This document shows positions 43,012 to 53,965 of a stretch of DNA of 64,000 nt, piece by piece. Positions within the stretch are counted from its first letter, which is position 1. Each line of letters opens with the position of its first letter. The notes beneath the pieces were generated by a model, which was not told the DNA's origin, did no database searches, and saw only the letters and a program-made list of their open reading frames with translations. A program made the position numbers and the translations under genes. This DNA comes from Erythrobacter sp. ANT-B3C2 (GTDB lineage: Bacteria > Pseudomonadota > Alphaproteobacteria > Sphingomonadales > Sphingomonadaceae): the NCBI GenBank assembly GCA_001683845.1, contig LXQI01000026.1:40668-104667 (forward strand). Reading direction: 5' to 3'.

Positions 43012-45488
43012 GCGAGCAGCGCCGGAACATGGGTGACGAGCAGCACGATGGCGCCGGTTGCCACGCCGTAATCGGTCCACAAAGTGGCGATGCGAAGCGC
43101 TGCGCTGCGGCTCGGCGAATGGTACCCCGCCCTATCGCGCACATGGACGAAGGCCTGCACCACCAGCGCCAGCGCGGTGTGGAAGATGCCATAGCCGAGC
43201 ATCACCGCGACGATGGCGTGATAGGCATGCGAGGTCGGCGGGTAGGAGCGGAAGGCGACGGTGGCGATCAGCGCCAGCAGCAGCAGGGCCAGCCCGGCGA
43301 GGGGCACCAGCGCCGCCGCAGCGCCGCCATCGCGGACCTTCCGCGCAGACCAGCGCGTGCCGAGCACCGCCAGCGCTCCTCCTGCCAGCCCGATCGCCAC
43401 CTCGATCAACGACCCGTCGAGCAGCTGGGGCGGCGGCCAGGCGGGTGCGATCGTCCACAGATAGGCATAGCCGAACAGCAGCGAGCCGAAGAACGCCGCA
43501 TCGGCGGTGAGCACGAACACGCTGCCCCACCAGCCGGGCGGATCCTGCACCTCCCAATGGGTCAGCGCCGTTTCCCCATGGCCGATCGGCAGTGGTCCGA
43601 TATCCTCCTTCTGCCCCAGCGCTGCCGCCCAGCGCCAGCCGAGCACGACGAGGCCGATCAGCGGCAAGGGCGTGAACCAGTAGAGCTTGAGCAGCATCAT
43701 GACGAAGAAAGTGCCGGTCACCAGCGCGGTCCAGAGCGGCAGGCTGGTATTGCCGGGCACGATCATGATGTGATCGAGGCGCCCGCTCGTCGTGTTCACG
43801 GCCAGCGTCTCGCGCCAGCCGTAGCGCGGCTCGGCCAGATAGCCCTCGCCCCGCGCCAGCTTGAGCGCGAGATCCGGCTGGCTTTCGAGCGGATCGCGAT
43901 CGTCCACCCGGGGCAGGCTGGCGATATTGTACGATGGCGAGGGCAGCATCATCGCCCATTCCAGCGTGCCCGCCTTCCACGGGTTGCGCCGGGTCTTGGG
44001 GGCGTGGAAATATTGCAGGCTGAGATCGATGATGAACAAAGCGATGCCCATCGCCAGCACGAAGCTGCCGACTGAGGAGAGCAGATTGTAGCCCGTCCAG
44101 CCGAGCCCTTCGGGATAGGTCTCGATCCGCCGCGGCTGGCCCAGCAGCCCCACGACATGCATCAGGAAGAAGGTGAGGTTGAAGCCGATGAAGATCAGCC
44201 AGAAGGCGGTGACGCCGAGCCGGTACTGGCGCTGGCGCCCGGTGAAATGGCCCAGCCAGTAATAGGCGGCGGCCAGCATCGGGAACACGAACCCGCCCAC
44301 CAGCACGTAATGGAGGTGAGCGACCACGAAATAGGTATCGTGCGCCTGCCAGTCGAACGGCACCACCGCCACCATCACCCCGGTGAGCCCGCCCATCACG
44401 AACACGAAGAAGAAGCCCATCAGGTACAGCATCGGCAGGTGCATCTGCGGCCGCCCGGCCCACAACGTGCCGATCCAGGCGAAGATCTGCACCCCCGTGG
44501 GGATCGCCACCAGCGTCGATGCGGCGGAGAAGAACGCCAGCGCCATGTGCGGGATGCCGACGGTGAACATGTGGTGCACCCACAGGCCGAAGCTGAGGAA
44601 CCCCAGCGCCAGCACCGCGCCCACGATCCAGCCGTAACCCAGGATCTTGGTGCGGGCCATCACCGGCAGGATGGTAGAGACCACGCCGGCAGCGGGCAGG
44701 AAGATGATGTACACCTCCGGGTGGCCGAACAGCCAGAACAGGTGCTGCCACAGCAGCGAATCGCCACCGCGCGCCGCATCGAAGAAGGGCCAGCCGAACG
44801 CCCGTTCCAGTTCCAGCAGGATGGAGCCCAGGATCAGCGGCGGGAATCCAAGCAGCATCATCATCGCCGTCACCAGCATGTACCAGGCAAACAGTGGCAT
44901 CTTGTCGAGCGACATGCCCGGCGCCCGCACCTTCAGGATCGCCGTGACGATATCGACCGCGGTCACAATCGCCGAAATCTCGACGAAGGTGATGCCCAGC
45001 AGCCAGAAATCCGAATTGATCCCGGGTGAAAACGGCTTGGACGAGAGCGGCGTGTACATGAACCAGCCCGAATCCGGCGCCACGCCCAGCACCATGGAAA
45101 CGAGCAGCATGATGCCGCCGAACAGATAGCACCACCAGCCCAGCGCAGTCAGCCGCGGGAAGGGAAAATCGCGCGCGCCCAGCAGCTTGGGCAGCATGTA
45201 GATCGCAAAGCCCTCGAACATCGGAATTGCGAAGAGGAACATCATGATGCTGCCGTGCATCGTGAACAGCTGGTTGTAGACCTCGGGCCCGGCAAAGGCG
45301 CTGCCCGGCGTCGCCAGCTGCGCGCGGATCACCATAGCCAGCAGCCCGCCGATCAGGAAGAAGATGAACGCGGTGATCATCAGCCGCTTGCCCAGCGTGG
45401 TGTGGTTCACCGTGGTCAAGGTGCCGCGCCAGCCTTTCGGCGAGCCCCAGATTTGCTCGAAGGCGCGGTGCAGGCGCAGCGCCTTCAT
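43008..45488 (-). CDS. Fused cytochrome c oxidase subunits I and III
   Basis: An 826-aa fusion as in caa3-type oxidases. Subunit I has the heme ligands H78 (TMHGS) and a HLHYV pair, the crosslinked GHPEVY at 255-260, and H305-H306 (VHHMF), so the heme-copper site is intact. Subunit III is the last about 220 residues. The D-channel entry Asp is present at D107, but the position of the conserved Asn is Thr114. ATG 45488 overlaps the subunit II stop. Confidence 0.93.
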   Translation of the reverse strand: MKALRLHRAFEQIWGSPKGWRGTLTTVNHTTLGKRLMITAFIFFLIGGLLAMVIRAQLATPGSAFAGPEVYNQLFTMHGSIMMFLFAIPMFEGFAIYMLPKLLGARDFPFPRLTALGWWCYLFGGIMLLVSMVLGVAPDSGWFMYTPLSSKPFSPGINSDFWLLGITFVEISAIVTAVDIVTAILKVRAPGMSLDKMPLFAWYMLVTAMMMLLGFPPLILGSILLELERAFGWPFFDAARGGDSLLWQHLFWLFGHPEVYIIFLPAAGVVSTILPVMARTKILGYGWIVGAVLALGFLSFGLWVHHMFTVGIPHMALAFFSAASTLVAIPTGVQIFAWIGTLWAGRPQMHLPMLYLMGFFFVFVMGGLTGVMVAVVPFDWQAHDTYFVVAHLHYVLVGGFVFPMLAAAYYWLGHFTGRQRQYRLGVTAFWLIFIGFNLTFFLMHVVGLLGQPRRIETYPEGLGWTGYNLLSSVGSFVLAMGIALFIIDLSLQYFHAPKTRRNPWKAGTLEWAMMLPSPSYNIASLPRVDDRDPLESQPDLALKLARGEGYLAEPRYGWRETLAVNTTSGRLDHIMIVPGNTSLPLWTALVTGTFFVMMLLKLYWFTPLPLIGLVVLGWRWAAALGQKEDIGPLPIGHGETALTHWEVQDPPGWWGSVFVLTADAAFFGSLLFGYAYLWTIAPAWPPPQLLDGSLIEVAIGLAGGALAVLGTRWSARKVRDGGAAAALVPLAGLALLLLALIATVAFRSYPPTSHAYHAIVAVMLGYGIFHTALALVVQAFVHVRDRAGYHSPSRSAALRIATLWTDYGVATGAIVLLVTHVPALLA

Positions 45489-46156
45489 GCGCCCTCTCCG
45501 CTCTGGAATTGCACCCAACCGGCGGCATCGTGGGCGATCACGCGGAAGACGTGCCCCGAATGGCCGATGCCGCAATATTCGGCGCACATGCCGGAATAGG
45601 TGCCCGGCTCGCTCGCTTCGATCCGCAGCACGTTGCGGTGGCCTGGAATGGCATCGAGCTTGCCCGCCAGCCGTGGCACCCAGAAGGAATGGATCACATC
45701 GCTGGTGGTCAGCGCCACGTCCACCGGGCGACCGGCCGGGATGTGCAGCACGTTGCGCGTGCGGATCGCGCCGCCGCCGGCGGCCGGTTGGGTGAAGATC
45801 CACTCGTACTGGCTGCTGTGCGCGGCCACCTGCAACGGCGATCGCTCGTCGGTCGGCAGCAATTGCTCGCCGGTGACGAGAGCATAGACCAGCAACGCGG
45901 TGAGCACGGTACCGGGGAAGACGAGCCCGCCGCCGATGATCCACCAGCGGACCGACGCCTCGCCCGCCTCGCCCCGGCGGAACGCCAGCAGCAGCAGCGC
46001 GGCCACGAACAGGAAGATGGCCATGGCTCCGGCCAGCATCACCCACCAGATGGTGTTGATCGCCTCTGCCGCGGGCCCGGCCGGGTCCATCGTCGAGAGC
46101 GGGCCCGTGCAACCGGTTGAAACAAACGGCAGCCCGAGCGTTAGCCCTGCAAGCAA
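45485..46156 (-). CDS. Cytochrome c oxidase subunit II with altered CuA motif
   Basis: A subunit II protein with a lipoprotein-like N-terminus (FVSTGC), two membrane helices and a CuA domain. CuA ligands are H156, C191, E193, C195 and H199, but the axial Met position is H202 (CGIGHSGHVF). No fused cytochrome c domain is present. No ATG or GTG gives a sensible start; TTG 46156 is used here and gives 223 aa. It is divergent from the DUF2231 gene by 21 bp. Confidence 0.88.
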   Translation of the reverse strand: MLAGLTLGLPFVSTGCTGPLSTMDPAGPAAEAINTIWWVMLAGAMAIFLFVAALLLLAFRRGEAGEASVRWWIIGGGLVFPGTVLTALLVYALVTGEQLLPTDERSPLQVAAHSSQYEWIFTQPAAGGGAIRTRNVLHIPAGRPVDVALTTSDVIHSFWVPRLAGKLDAIPGHRNVLRIEASEPGTYSGMCAEYCGIGHSGHVFRVIAHDAAGWVQFQSGEGA

Positions 46157-46177
46157 CCGACGAACAAGGAGCCCCCG

Positions 46178-46690
46178 GTGACCACCACCGAGAAGCGCGA
46201 GAACCAGCTTACCGATCCGATCAGCAGCAACCCCAGTTTCGATGATTCCGAATCCAAGATCGCGGTTGCCGGCCACCCGATCCATGCGATGCTGGTGGCC
46301 TTCCCCATCGGCCTCACTGCCTGCGCATTGGGTGCGGACCTGTTCTACTGGTGGACGGGCGATATCTTCTGGGCGCGCGCGGCGCTGTGGAGCGCGGGCA
46401 TGGCGTTCCTGATGGGGCTGCTGGCGGGGCTTTCCGGCACGATCGAGCTGCTCGCCGTGCCGGGCATCCGCGCCCGTGCGGCGAGCTGGACCCATTTCAT
46501 CATCGCGATGACGCTGCTGGCGGTGCTGGGCGCCAATTGGGGCTATCGGCTGTATGGCTATGAACAGGCGCTGCTGCCCTATGGGCTGCTGCTTTCCATG
46601 CTGTCGGCCGCGATGGTCGCCTTTACCGGGTGGCACGGCGGCAAGCTGGTGTTTGATTATCAACTCGGCACCTCGTCCAGCGGCAAGTAG
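46178..46690 (+). CDS. DUF2231 membrane protein
   Basis: A 170-aa membrane protein of the DUF2231 family: HPIHAMLVAFPIGLTACALGAD, then four hydrophobic helices and GWHGGKLVFDYQLG. Such genes often neighbour respiratory oxidases. The GTG at 46178 follows AAGGAG. Its last 31 bp overlap the end of the convergent CopD-like gene. Confidence 0.9.
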   Translation: MTTTEKRENQLTDPISSNPSFDDSESKIAVAGHPIHAMLVAFPIGLTACALGADLFYWWTGDIFWARAALWSAGMAFLMGLLAGLSGTIELLAVPGIRARAASWTHFIIAMTLLAVLGANWGYRLYGYEQALLPYGLLLSMLSAAMVAFTGWHGGKLVFDYQLGTSSSGK

Positions 46691-47160
46691 CGGTTCCGCG
46701 GGCTCAGCAGCCATTCGGGGATGATCTCCACGCCGATCACCGGCTTGGTGAGCACCAGCAGCAGGATGATCAGCAGCAGCACGAACCCGCCGATCACCAG
46801 CGGGAGCGTGGGCGATGGCTGCTCTTCATTCGTATGCTCGCCCATATGCACCACCAGCCCGCCGATCCACGCATGCAGCGCCACCAGTGCCGCCACGAAT
46901 ACGAGCTTGGCGAACATCCACGGCACGAACACGCCGCGCAGGAACAGCAGTGCCGTGCCGGCCGCCACCGCGATCACCGCGGCGGGCGTGAGCAGATGCG
47001 TGTAGCCGTAATGCGTGAACCGGCGGATGCGCTGGTATTGGAACTGCCCGTCCTGCTCCTTGTGTTGGGCCAGCATCAGCGGCAGGGCAATCAGGCCCGC
47101 GCTCCACAGGAGGATACCGGCGATATGCAGGATCTTCAGCAGGACGATCGCCTGCATCAT
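46660..47160 (-). CDS. CopD/HemJ-like membrane protein
   Basis: A 166-aa protein with four hydrophobic helices and the opening AIVLLKILHIAGILLWSAGL, like CopD-type copper or HemJ-type heme proteins. It overlaps the ctaG stop by ATGA, so it probably takes part in copper or heme supply to the caa3 oxidase. The C-terminus is polar (LLSPRNRYLPLDEVPS). Confidence 0.85.
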   Translation of the reverse strand: MMQAIVLLKILHIAGILLWSAGLIALPLMLAQHKEQDGQFQYQRIRRFTHYGYTHLLTPAAVIAVAAGTALLFLRGVFVPWMFAKLVFVAALVALHAWIGGLVVHMGEHTNEEQPSPTLPLVIGGFVLLLIILLLVLTKPVIGVEIIPEWLLSPRNRYLPLDEVPS

Positions 47161-47789
47161 GCCTTTTGCGGCGCCCAGCCCGCCATCCAGGCCCGCCGGG
47201 CGATCCAGCCCGCGATGACCGCATAGGGCAGCATCGCCGGCACCCACATGATCAGGCCGCCGAGCTGCTGGTCTTCCAGCGGCGTCAGGCCATAGGCGAG
47301 CGGGGCGGTGAAGTGGTGCGCATAGAGCGCGCGCGGGGCGAAGGTGAGGATGGCGCCCAGCAGGCCCATCTGGCCGACCGCCGCGGCGATGGTCACCAGC
47401 GCGGTGGGGAGCGTGGCCCGGGCCGCGAACACCGCGCGCCAGAACCACCATGCGGTGCCCAGCAGCGAGAGCTGCATCAGCCAGTACAGCGCCACCTGCT
47501 CCAGCGCAGCGGTGTAAAACGAAGGGACGTGCCACAGCCACAGCGTCATCGTCGAAACGGCGAGCGGCAGGCCGACGCCCTGCTCGCGGGGCTGCTCGCG
47601 CGGGGCGGGCGTGGCAAGCGCCAGCAGCGGCGCGGCGCAGGCGACGAGCAGCACGTGATGGAGCACCCGGGCCGAGAACAGCGCGCTGCTGAGCGCGCAG
47701 AGCGGCGAGACGAAGACGATCAGCAGGACCAGTGCGCCCGCAGCCAGCATCCTCCGCTCGCCCGGGTCCGCCCTCCGGGCGAGCAGCAT
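47157..47789 (-). CDS. ctaG: caa3-type oxidase assembly factor CtaG
   Basis: A multi-helix copper-assembly protein of the caa3_CtaG family (LWLWHVPSFYTAAL, PLEDQQLGGLIMWVP). ATG 47789 gives 210 aa. Typical family N-terminal sequence (AYCGAAPAPAELLGRWNFDP) continues in frame upstream to an in-frame TGA near 47928, but no standard start exists there. An ATC after GAGGAGGAG could serve, or the 5' end is damaged. Confidence 0.88.
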   Translation of the reverse strand: MLLARRADPGERRMLAAGALVLLIVFVSPLCALSSALFSARVLHHVLLVACAAPLLALATPAPREQPREQGVGLPLAVSTMTLWLWHVPSFYTAALEQVALYWLMQLSLLGTAWWFWRAVFAARATLPTALVTIAAAVGQMGLLGAILTFAPRALYAHHFTAPLAYGLTPLEDQQLGGLIMWVPAMLPYAVIAGWIARRAWMAGWAPQKA

Positions 47790-48110
47790 CGTCGCCAGCG
47801 CCAGCCCGACCAGCAGCCACGGATCGAAATTCCACCGCCCCAGCAGCTCGGCTGGCGCCGGGGCCGCCCCGCAATAAGCGATCGCTAGCGAGATCTGCTC
47901 CTCCTCTTCGCTCGGCTGAACGGGTCAAGCCGAATTCCCGCGCTCGAGTTGCTCTGCAGGGCGCGTTGCATGCTCTTGAATTCCACTGAATGGCGCGCGG
48001 GGGCCCTTGAGCGACAAATGGCCCACCACCATTTTGGTGCCGAAATAGGCGCCTCCCTGCGAGGGAATGCTGCGAGGCAGCCGGACACGCCGGCAGACAT
48101 GCTCCGGCGT
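47790..48110. other. Region upstream of ctaG
   Basis: About 140 bp carry the unstarted N-terminal ctaG coding sequence. The remaining bases up to the tandem repeat show no gene. Confidence 0.35.
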
Positions 48111-48172
48111 TGGCGCTCGGGCCTGGGCGCTCGGGCCTGGGCGCTCGGGCCCTGGCGCTCGGGCCCTGGCGC

Positions 48173-48179
<7 letters not shown>
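48111..48179. repeat. Five tandem repeats of 13-15 bp at the antiporter stop
   Basis: The unit TGGCGCTCGGGCC recurs five times with 0-2 extra G or C. The array runs across the stop codon of the K+/H+ antiporter gene (48173-48175). Confidence 0.8.
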
Positions 48180-49399
<1,220 letters not shown>

Positions 49400-49585
49400 G
49401 CGGCCCTAAAAGGCGCTCGGGCAACTCTGCGCAAGCTGCGTTGCAACAATGGGGAGCGTTGATGCCGTAAAAGCGAACCTTCGGCCGCGGCAGGCGCTTG
49501 CCGACCACGCGCCGTGCCCCGGCGCAGAGCGTGAACAGGTGATCCCGCCATACGTTGGCCCATTGGCCTTGCACGAAGGGGTGGT

Positions 49586-51085
49586 ATGCACTGGCCGATG
49601 ATCGTCCGGAACGCCGCTCGCCCCGCTCTCTGGCTGCTCACAGCGATGCTGGGGTCCGCGGCATGGTCCGCGCCCGTGCTCCCGACCGGCGGGCTGCATC
49701 TCCGGCAGGTGAGTATTGCCGCGCAGGGCTCGCTGCCGTCCGCCGGTTCCGCTGGCCTCGAAACCGCCAGCAGTCCCCACGTTCCGGCGACGAAGGACCA
49801 CGAGAGTGGAATACGGCACCAGATCATTCTGCCCGCGCCCGCTCCCGCCGCGTCGGTGAGCACAGCCCTGCCCCCCGGCACGGCCGTTGCGCTCACTGCC
49901 AGCCGCCCGGAAGTCGCCGCCGCGCTCGCGGAGGCGCCCCGGCTCGAGGCGGAATGGGCCGTGCAGCGCCTGGTTACGCTGACCGAGATTCCCGCGCCGC
50001 CGCTCGAAGAGGCCGCGCGGGCCAGCGCCTATGCGCAAATGCTGCGCGAGATCGGCGGGCTCGATGTATCGATCGATGCCGCCGGAAATGTGCTCGCGCG
50101 CCGCGCCGGACGGGGCGGCGGGCCGACGGTGCTCCTCGCGGCGCATCTGGACACCGTCTTCCCCCATGGCACCGACCTGACCGTGCGACGCGACGGAAAC
50201 CGGTACATCGCCCCCGGCATCGGCGACAACAGCCGCGGCCTCGTGTCCCTGCTGGTGGTGGCGCGGCTGATGCAGGAGCACGGGATCGAGACCGATGGCG
50301 ACATCGTCTTCGCCGGCACGGCCGGGGAGGAGGGTATCGGCAACCTCGCCGGGATGCGCCACCTGTTCGCGAGCGCGGACCACGGCTTCGACCGGGTCAT
50401 CGCGGTCGATGGTGGCGAGATCGGGCGGATCGTGACCACCGCTGTGGGCTCGAATCGCTACCGGGTGATGATCAAGGGTCCGGGTGGGCACAGCTATGGC
50501 GCCTTCGGAACGGCCAACCCGCACCATGCTTTGGCAGCGGGTCTCAGCCGGTTTGTCGCGCTGGCAACGCCCGTGACCCAGGAGGGCATCAAATCGACCT
50601 TTTCGGTGGCCCGGTTGGGTGGCGGAACAGGGGTCAACGTAATCCCCAGCGAGAGCTGGTTCGAGATCGACCTACGCTCGGCCGATGCCGCGCGCCTGGA
50701 AACGCTCGACACCCTGCTGCACCAGTCGATTGCAGAGGCAGTCGAGGCCACGAATGCCGCGAGCACCCGCGGCGAGAAGCTGACGGTCGAATGGACCAAT
50801 TTAGGACAGCGGCCAGCCGGGACTAACCCGCCCGATGCGCCGATCGTCGCCGATGCGATGGCCGCGCTGCGCCACCTCTCGATAGAGCCAGAGCTGGCCG
50901 AGGCCTCGACCGACGCCAATGTCCCGATCGCACTCGGCATTCCGGCGGTGACGATCGGCCGCGGTGGACGGAGCAATCATGCCCACGCACTGGAAGAGGA
51001 ATGGATTGCCGATCAGCCGTGGCTCGGCCCGCAGCTGGCGCTGCTGCTCGCTATCGCGCGGTCTCAGGCGCCCACCCGGCCCTAG
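49586..51085 (+). CDS. M20-family metallopeptidase, secreted
   Basis: A 499-aa zinc peptidase. Metal ligands are in AAHLDTVFP (H187, D189), GIGDNSRG (D214) and TAGEEG, with the dimerisation-region box GPGGHSYGAFG. A signal-like N-terminus (residues 1-28) is followed by about 70 residues of low complexity not typical for the family. The substrate is not predictable. It is divergent from the antiporter gene. Confidence 0.9.
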   Translation: MHWPMIVRNAARPALWLLTAMLGSAAWSAPVLPTGGLHLRQVSIAAQGSLPSAGSAGLETASSPHVPATKDHESGIRHQIILPAPAPAASVSTALPPGTAVALTASRPEVAAALAEAPRLEAEWAVQRLVTLTEIPAPPLEEAARASAYAQMLREIGGLDVSIDAAGNVLARRAGRGGGPTVLLAAHLDTVFPHGTDLTVRRDGNRYIAPGIGDNSRGLVSLLVVARLMQEHGIETDGDIVFAGTAGEEGIGNLAGMRHLFASADHGFDRVIAVDGGEIGRIVTTAVGSNRYRVMIKGPGGHSYGAFGTANPHHALAAGLSRFVALATPVTQEGIKSTFSVARLGGGTGVNVIPSESWFEIDLRSADAARLETLDTLLHQSIAEAVEATNAASTRGEKLTVEWTNLGQRPAGTNPPDAPIVADAMAALRHLSIEPELAEASTDANVPIALGIPAVTIGRGGRSNHAHALEEEWIADQPWLGPQLALLLAIARSQAPTRP

Positions 51086-51104
51086 AGAGTGCCCGGTGAA
51101 ATAG

Positions 51105-52060
51105 CGGGCAGGGTGTCGGCTGTTCAGCCGACCGCGAGGATTTCAGGGCTGCTCGTCCTGCAGCACCGCAACCAGCTGCGGTGGCGGCGGCGGATCCTGT
51201 GCCCAGGTAGACGGCGCGGGACCCATGGAGAACCGGCCGACCGCGGCGCGCCTGCTCCACGCTCACGAAGAAGACCGCAAGCCTCATCGAGACCTCGCGA
51301 TCACTCCGCGTGTCGAACGTGGCCCAGGTGCCAAGGCTATTGGCAAGGTTCTCGCGCGTATCGCCGCCGGTAGAGGTGCCGGGGCCGGGGCTGCGATCAT
51401 GCCGTCCGGGCGCGGAGCTCCAGCCGCTGAAGTCCAGCGCCGGGCGGCTGAACTCGCCGTGGTAGTGCAGCGTGTAGGCGCCGCTGCTCCAGCCGCCGGT
51501 GAACGACGCCGGGGCGGGGAACCGGCGGGAATCGATCACATTTACAGTGGCGCTAGTACTGCGCGGACCGCCCCCGCGGAGCGGCACGGTGGCGCTGGCA
51601 TCGAGGATCAGCCGGGCCTCGGGGGAGGGGGAAAGGTGAACCGCTGGAACCCGGCAGGCCGGCTCGCGGTCAGTTCGACGCCCATCTCCTTCGCCGGCCG
51701 CCCGCTGGTCACCAATTAGCATCCGGGGCTCGCCTTCTCATCGGCGCGGGGGAAGGCCAGAGTGCGCGAGGCATCGCTGCCGATCGCCGGCGTCACCCGG
51801 AAATTGCCGTTTTTGCCGCCCGGCCGGTGCCGCTAACATGCGTGGGGTCAGCACCGGCCCGGCAGAATCATAGCCGCTGGCATGGCGCGCGACATATGCG
51901 GGCTGAGCGAGACGAAGCCGAACGGAACGGAGGCGCCGGGCACCGTATTGCCGCCCGCCTCGGTGCCGTCGAACGGATCGACGAGCTCCACAGCTTCCAC
52001 CGGCTCGGCCCACTCCTCCGCCGCGGCGGGCGGCACGAACACCAGGGAAAGAACGAGCAC
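51105..52060 (-). pseudogene. Decayed GH92 alpha-mannosidase gene
   Basis: The 5' part shows a signal peptide and VDPFDGTEAGGNTVPGA SVPFGFVSLSP, the hallmark N-terminus of GH92 exo-alpha-mannosidases. Further fragments in other frames match later family regions (TFDTRSDREVSMRLA VFFVSVEQAR, and ALDFSGW). At least two frameshifts and a large internal deletion are needed to join them, and the C-terminal catalytic half is missing. Confidence 0.75.
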
Positions 52061-52197
52061 TGCGCTCTAGCGTGCGAGGCGGAACCGCCGATGGTCGCTG
52101 ATGCTCAAGAACGTGGCCTCCCTGCCCTGTTTACGCTCAGCCCTATCACGCGCTCCGGGGCGTGGCACCATTCCCGGCTGCCGATCATGAGGCGTGA

Positions 52198-53340
52198 TCA
52201 GCTGCGCCTCTTGGCAAGAAAGAACCGCACCATCTCCCGCGAGGCCTCGGGGCCGCTCGGATCGGTGTAGGAGCCCGCCGCATTGCCACCTGACCAGGCG
52301 TGGCCGGAGCCCTCGATGGTCCATTGCTCGATCAGCACCCTGCCTGCTGCATCCACGCTCGATTGGTGCGTGTACGCACGGCCGGAATTGCTGCGGCCTT
52401 CCTCGACGCGCACCTCGAGCGGCACGCCCGCCGCCGCCGATGCCGCGGCAATGATCTCGCGGCTGTTCACCTCGTGCACGGTAGCATCCCGGTCGCCGTG
52501 AAAGGTGATCACGGGCACGAACCGCCGCTTGCCGCTCGAGCTGGCGGCCCCACCCCCGCGCTTCATCGCCATCAGCGCGCTCGGCAGATCCCGCGCAGAG
52601 CCGCAGGCAAGGCCCGAGTGAATGCCGATGGCGGCGTAAAGATCGGGATATTCGGCGCCCATGATCGCCGCCGCCGCCCCGCCTGCCGAAAGCCCGGCGA
52701 CATAGACCCGCGCGGCATCGACGCCATGCTCGGCGATCACCTGACGCGTGACGCCGGCCAGCAGCGCCGGCTCGCCGGCATCGCGGCGCTGGTCGCCCGG
52801 CTTGAACCAGTTCCAGCACTTCTGCGGGTGGGCGCCCTGGCTCTGGCGCGGATAGGCGACCAAGAAGCCGAGCTCCTCCGCCAGCCGGTTCATCCCCGTA
52901 CCGCGGGCGAAATCCTCGGGCGATTGCGTGCAGCCATGCAGCATCACCACCAGCGGCATGCCCGGCGCGGTATGGGCCGGGCGGTAGAGCATATAGCCCA
53001 CCGAGCCAGCGCTCCCACGATAGACCTGCTCCTCGAAGCGGGCTCCGGCCGGGATCTCATCCGCCTTACTCCGCGGCATTCCGAAACCGGGAGCGAAGGG
53101 AGCAGCAGCGGGGCCAGAAGCGGTGTTGGCTGGTGCCTTCGGCCGCCAGACGCCGTCCACGGAGACGAGGTCGATCAGCCCTTCAGCCTTGCCGGCCGGC
53201 GGAGTGGCCGCGGGCTCGCCGATGCCAAAGGCCCCCTGAAGCAGGGCGGTCGCCTCCATCAGATTGCCCGAACGCGTGAGGCGCAGCGCCTCTACCATTG
53301 ACGAATTCAGTGCCATGTCATTTCCTAGTTTGAAGGTCAT
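52198..53340 (-). CDS. PHB-depolymerase-family esterase
   Basis: A 380-aa alpha/beta hydrolase of the LpqC/PHB-depolymerase class. The nucleophile is S218 in GLSAGG, with an Asp in HGDRD (about 282-285) and H347 in GSGHAWSGG. The oxyanion region is MLHGCTQS. No signal peptide is seen, so an intracellular PHB or polyester role is possible. The first ATG overlaps the upstream gene's stop; ATG 53316 is an alternative. Confidence 0.9.
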   Translation of the reverse strand: MTFKLGNDMALNSSMVEALRLTRSGNLMEATALLQGAFGIGEPAATPPAGKAEGLIDLVSVDGVWRPKAPANTASGPAAAPFAPGFGMPRSKADEIPAGARFEEQVYRGSAGSVGYMLYRPAHTAPGMPLVVMLHGCTQSPEDFARGTGMNRLAEELGFLVAYPRQSQGAHPQKCWNWFKPGDQRRDAGEPALLAGVTRQVIAEHGVDAARVYVAGLSAGGAAAAIMGAEYPDLYAAIGIHSGLACGSARDLPSALMAMKRGGGAASSSGKRRFVPVITFHGDRDATVHEVNSREIIAAASAAAGVPLEVRVEEGRSNSGRAYTHQSSVDAAGRVLIEQWTIEGSGHAWSGGNAAGSYTDPSGPEASREMVRFFLAKRRS

Positions 53341-53750
53341 TGGGTGCGATCGGCCAGGGCTGCCTTCACGGCGGCGCTGGCATGAAAGGCACCCAGAACA
53401 TTGAGCGAAGCGATTGCCGCCCGGGCGAGTTCGGGGGAGACATCGGCATCGATCGTGGCAAGGCCCAGCACCCGGATCTCCAGCACCTCGCCCGCCGCCG
53501 CCACGGCTTCGAGCTGTGCCTTGGTAAAATGGCTGATCCCCAGATCCAGCTGCTTGCGCACGACCGAACGCTCGGCCGCCTCGCGATGCCGCTCGAGCTG
53601 ATTGCGGATCGCTGTGCGGATGAAATCGGTGCGGTTCGAGAAAAAGCCGTCGCGCACCAGCAAATCGATATGGCCCAGATCCACATAGCCGAGATTGATC
53701 GTGATTTTCTCGCTCTCCGCCTTAGGCTTCAGCTCCTGAACCGCACCCAT
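53337..53750 (-). CDS. CopG-like protein upstream of the esterase
   Basis: A 137-aa protein with a ribbon-helix-helix-like section (TINLGYVDLGHIDLLVRDG, then NRTDFIRTAIRNQLERH) and a C-terminal helical domain. It is co-translated with the esterase gene through a 4-bp overlap and may regulate it. Confidence 0.82.
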   Translation of the reverse strand: MGAVQELKPKAESEKITINLGYVDLGHIDLLVRDGFFSNRTDFIRTAIRNQLERHREAAERSVVRKQLDLGISHFTKAQLEAVAAAGEVLEIRVLGLATIDADVSPELARAAIASLNVLGAFHASAAVKAALADRTQ

Positions 53751-53965
53751 TTACCGCTCCACCATCTGTCTGGATGGTATATGGATGGTTGACGGCTGGT
53801 TTACAAGTGGTCCCAAGTTCCGTGTAGCTTTCTCGGCGTGGCAACACCGCCAAGGTCAGCGCTTGCGCCGTGCGATGAGCGGCTCAGCACGTAACCAGTC
53901 CAGCGACACCAGCCACTCCGCCAACAATTGCAAAAGGCAGCGCCCGCACGCGCCGCTCCGGCGCT

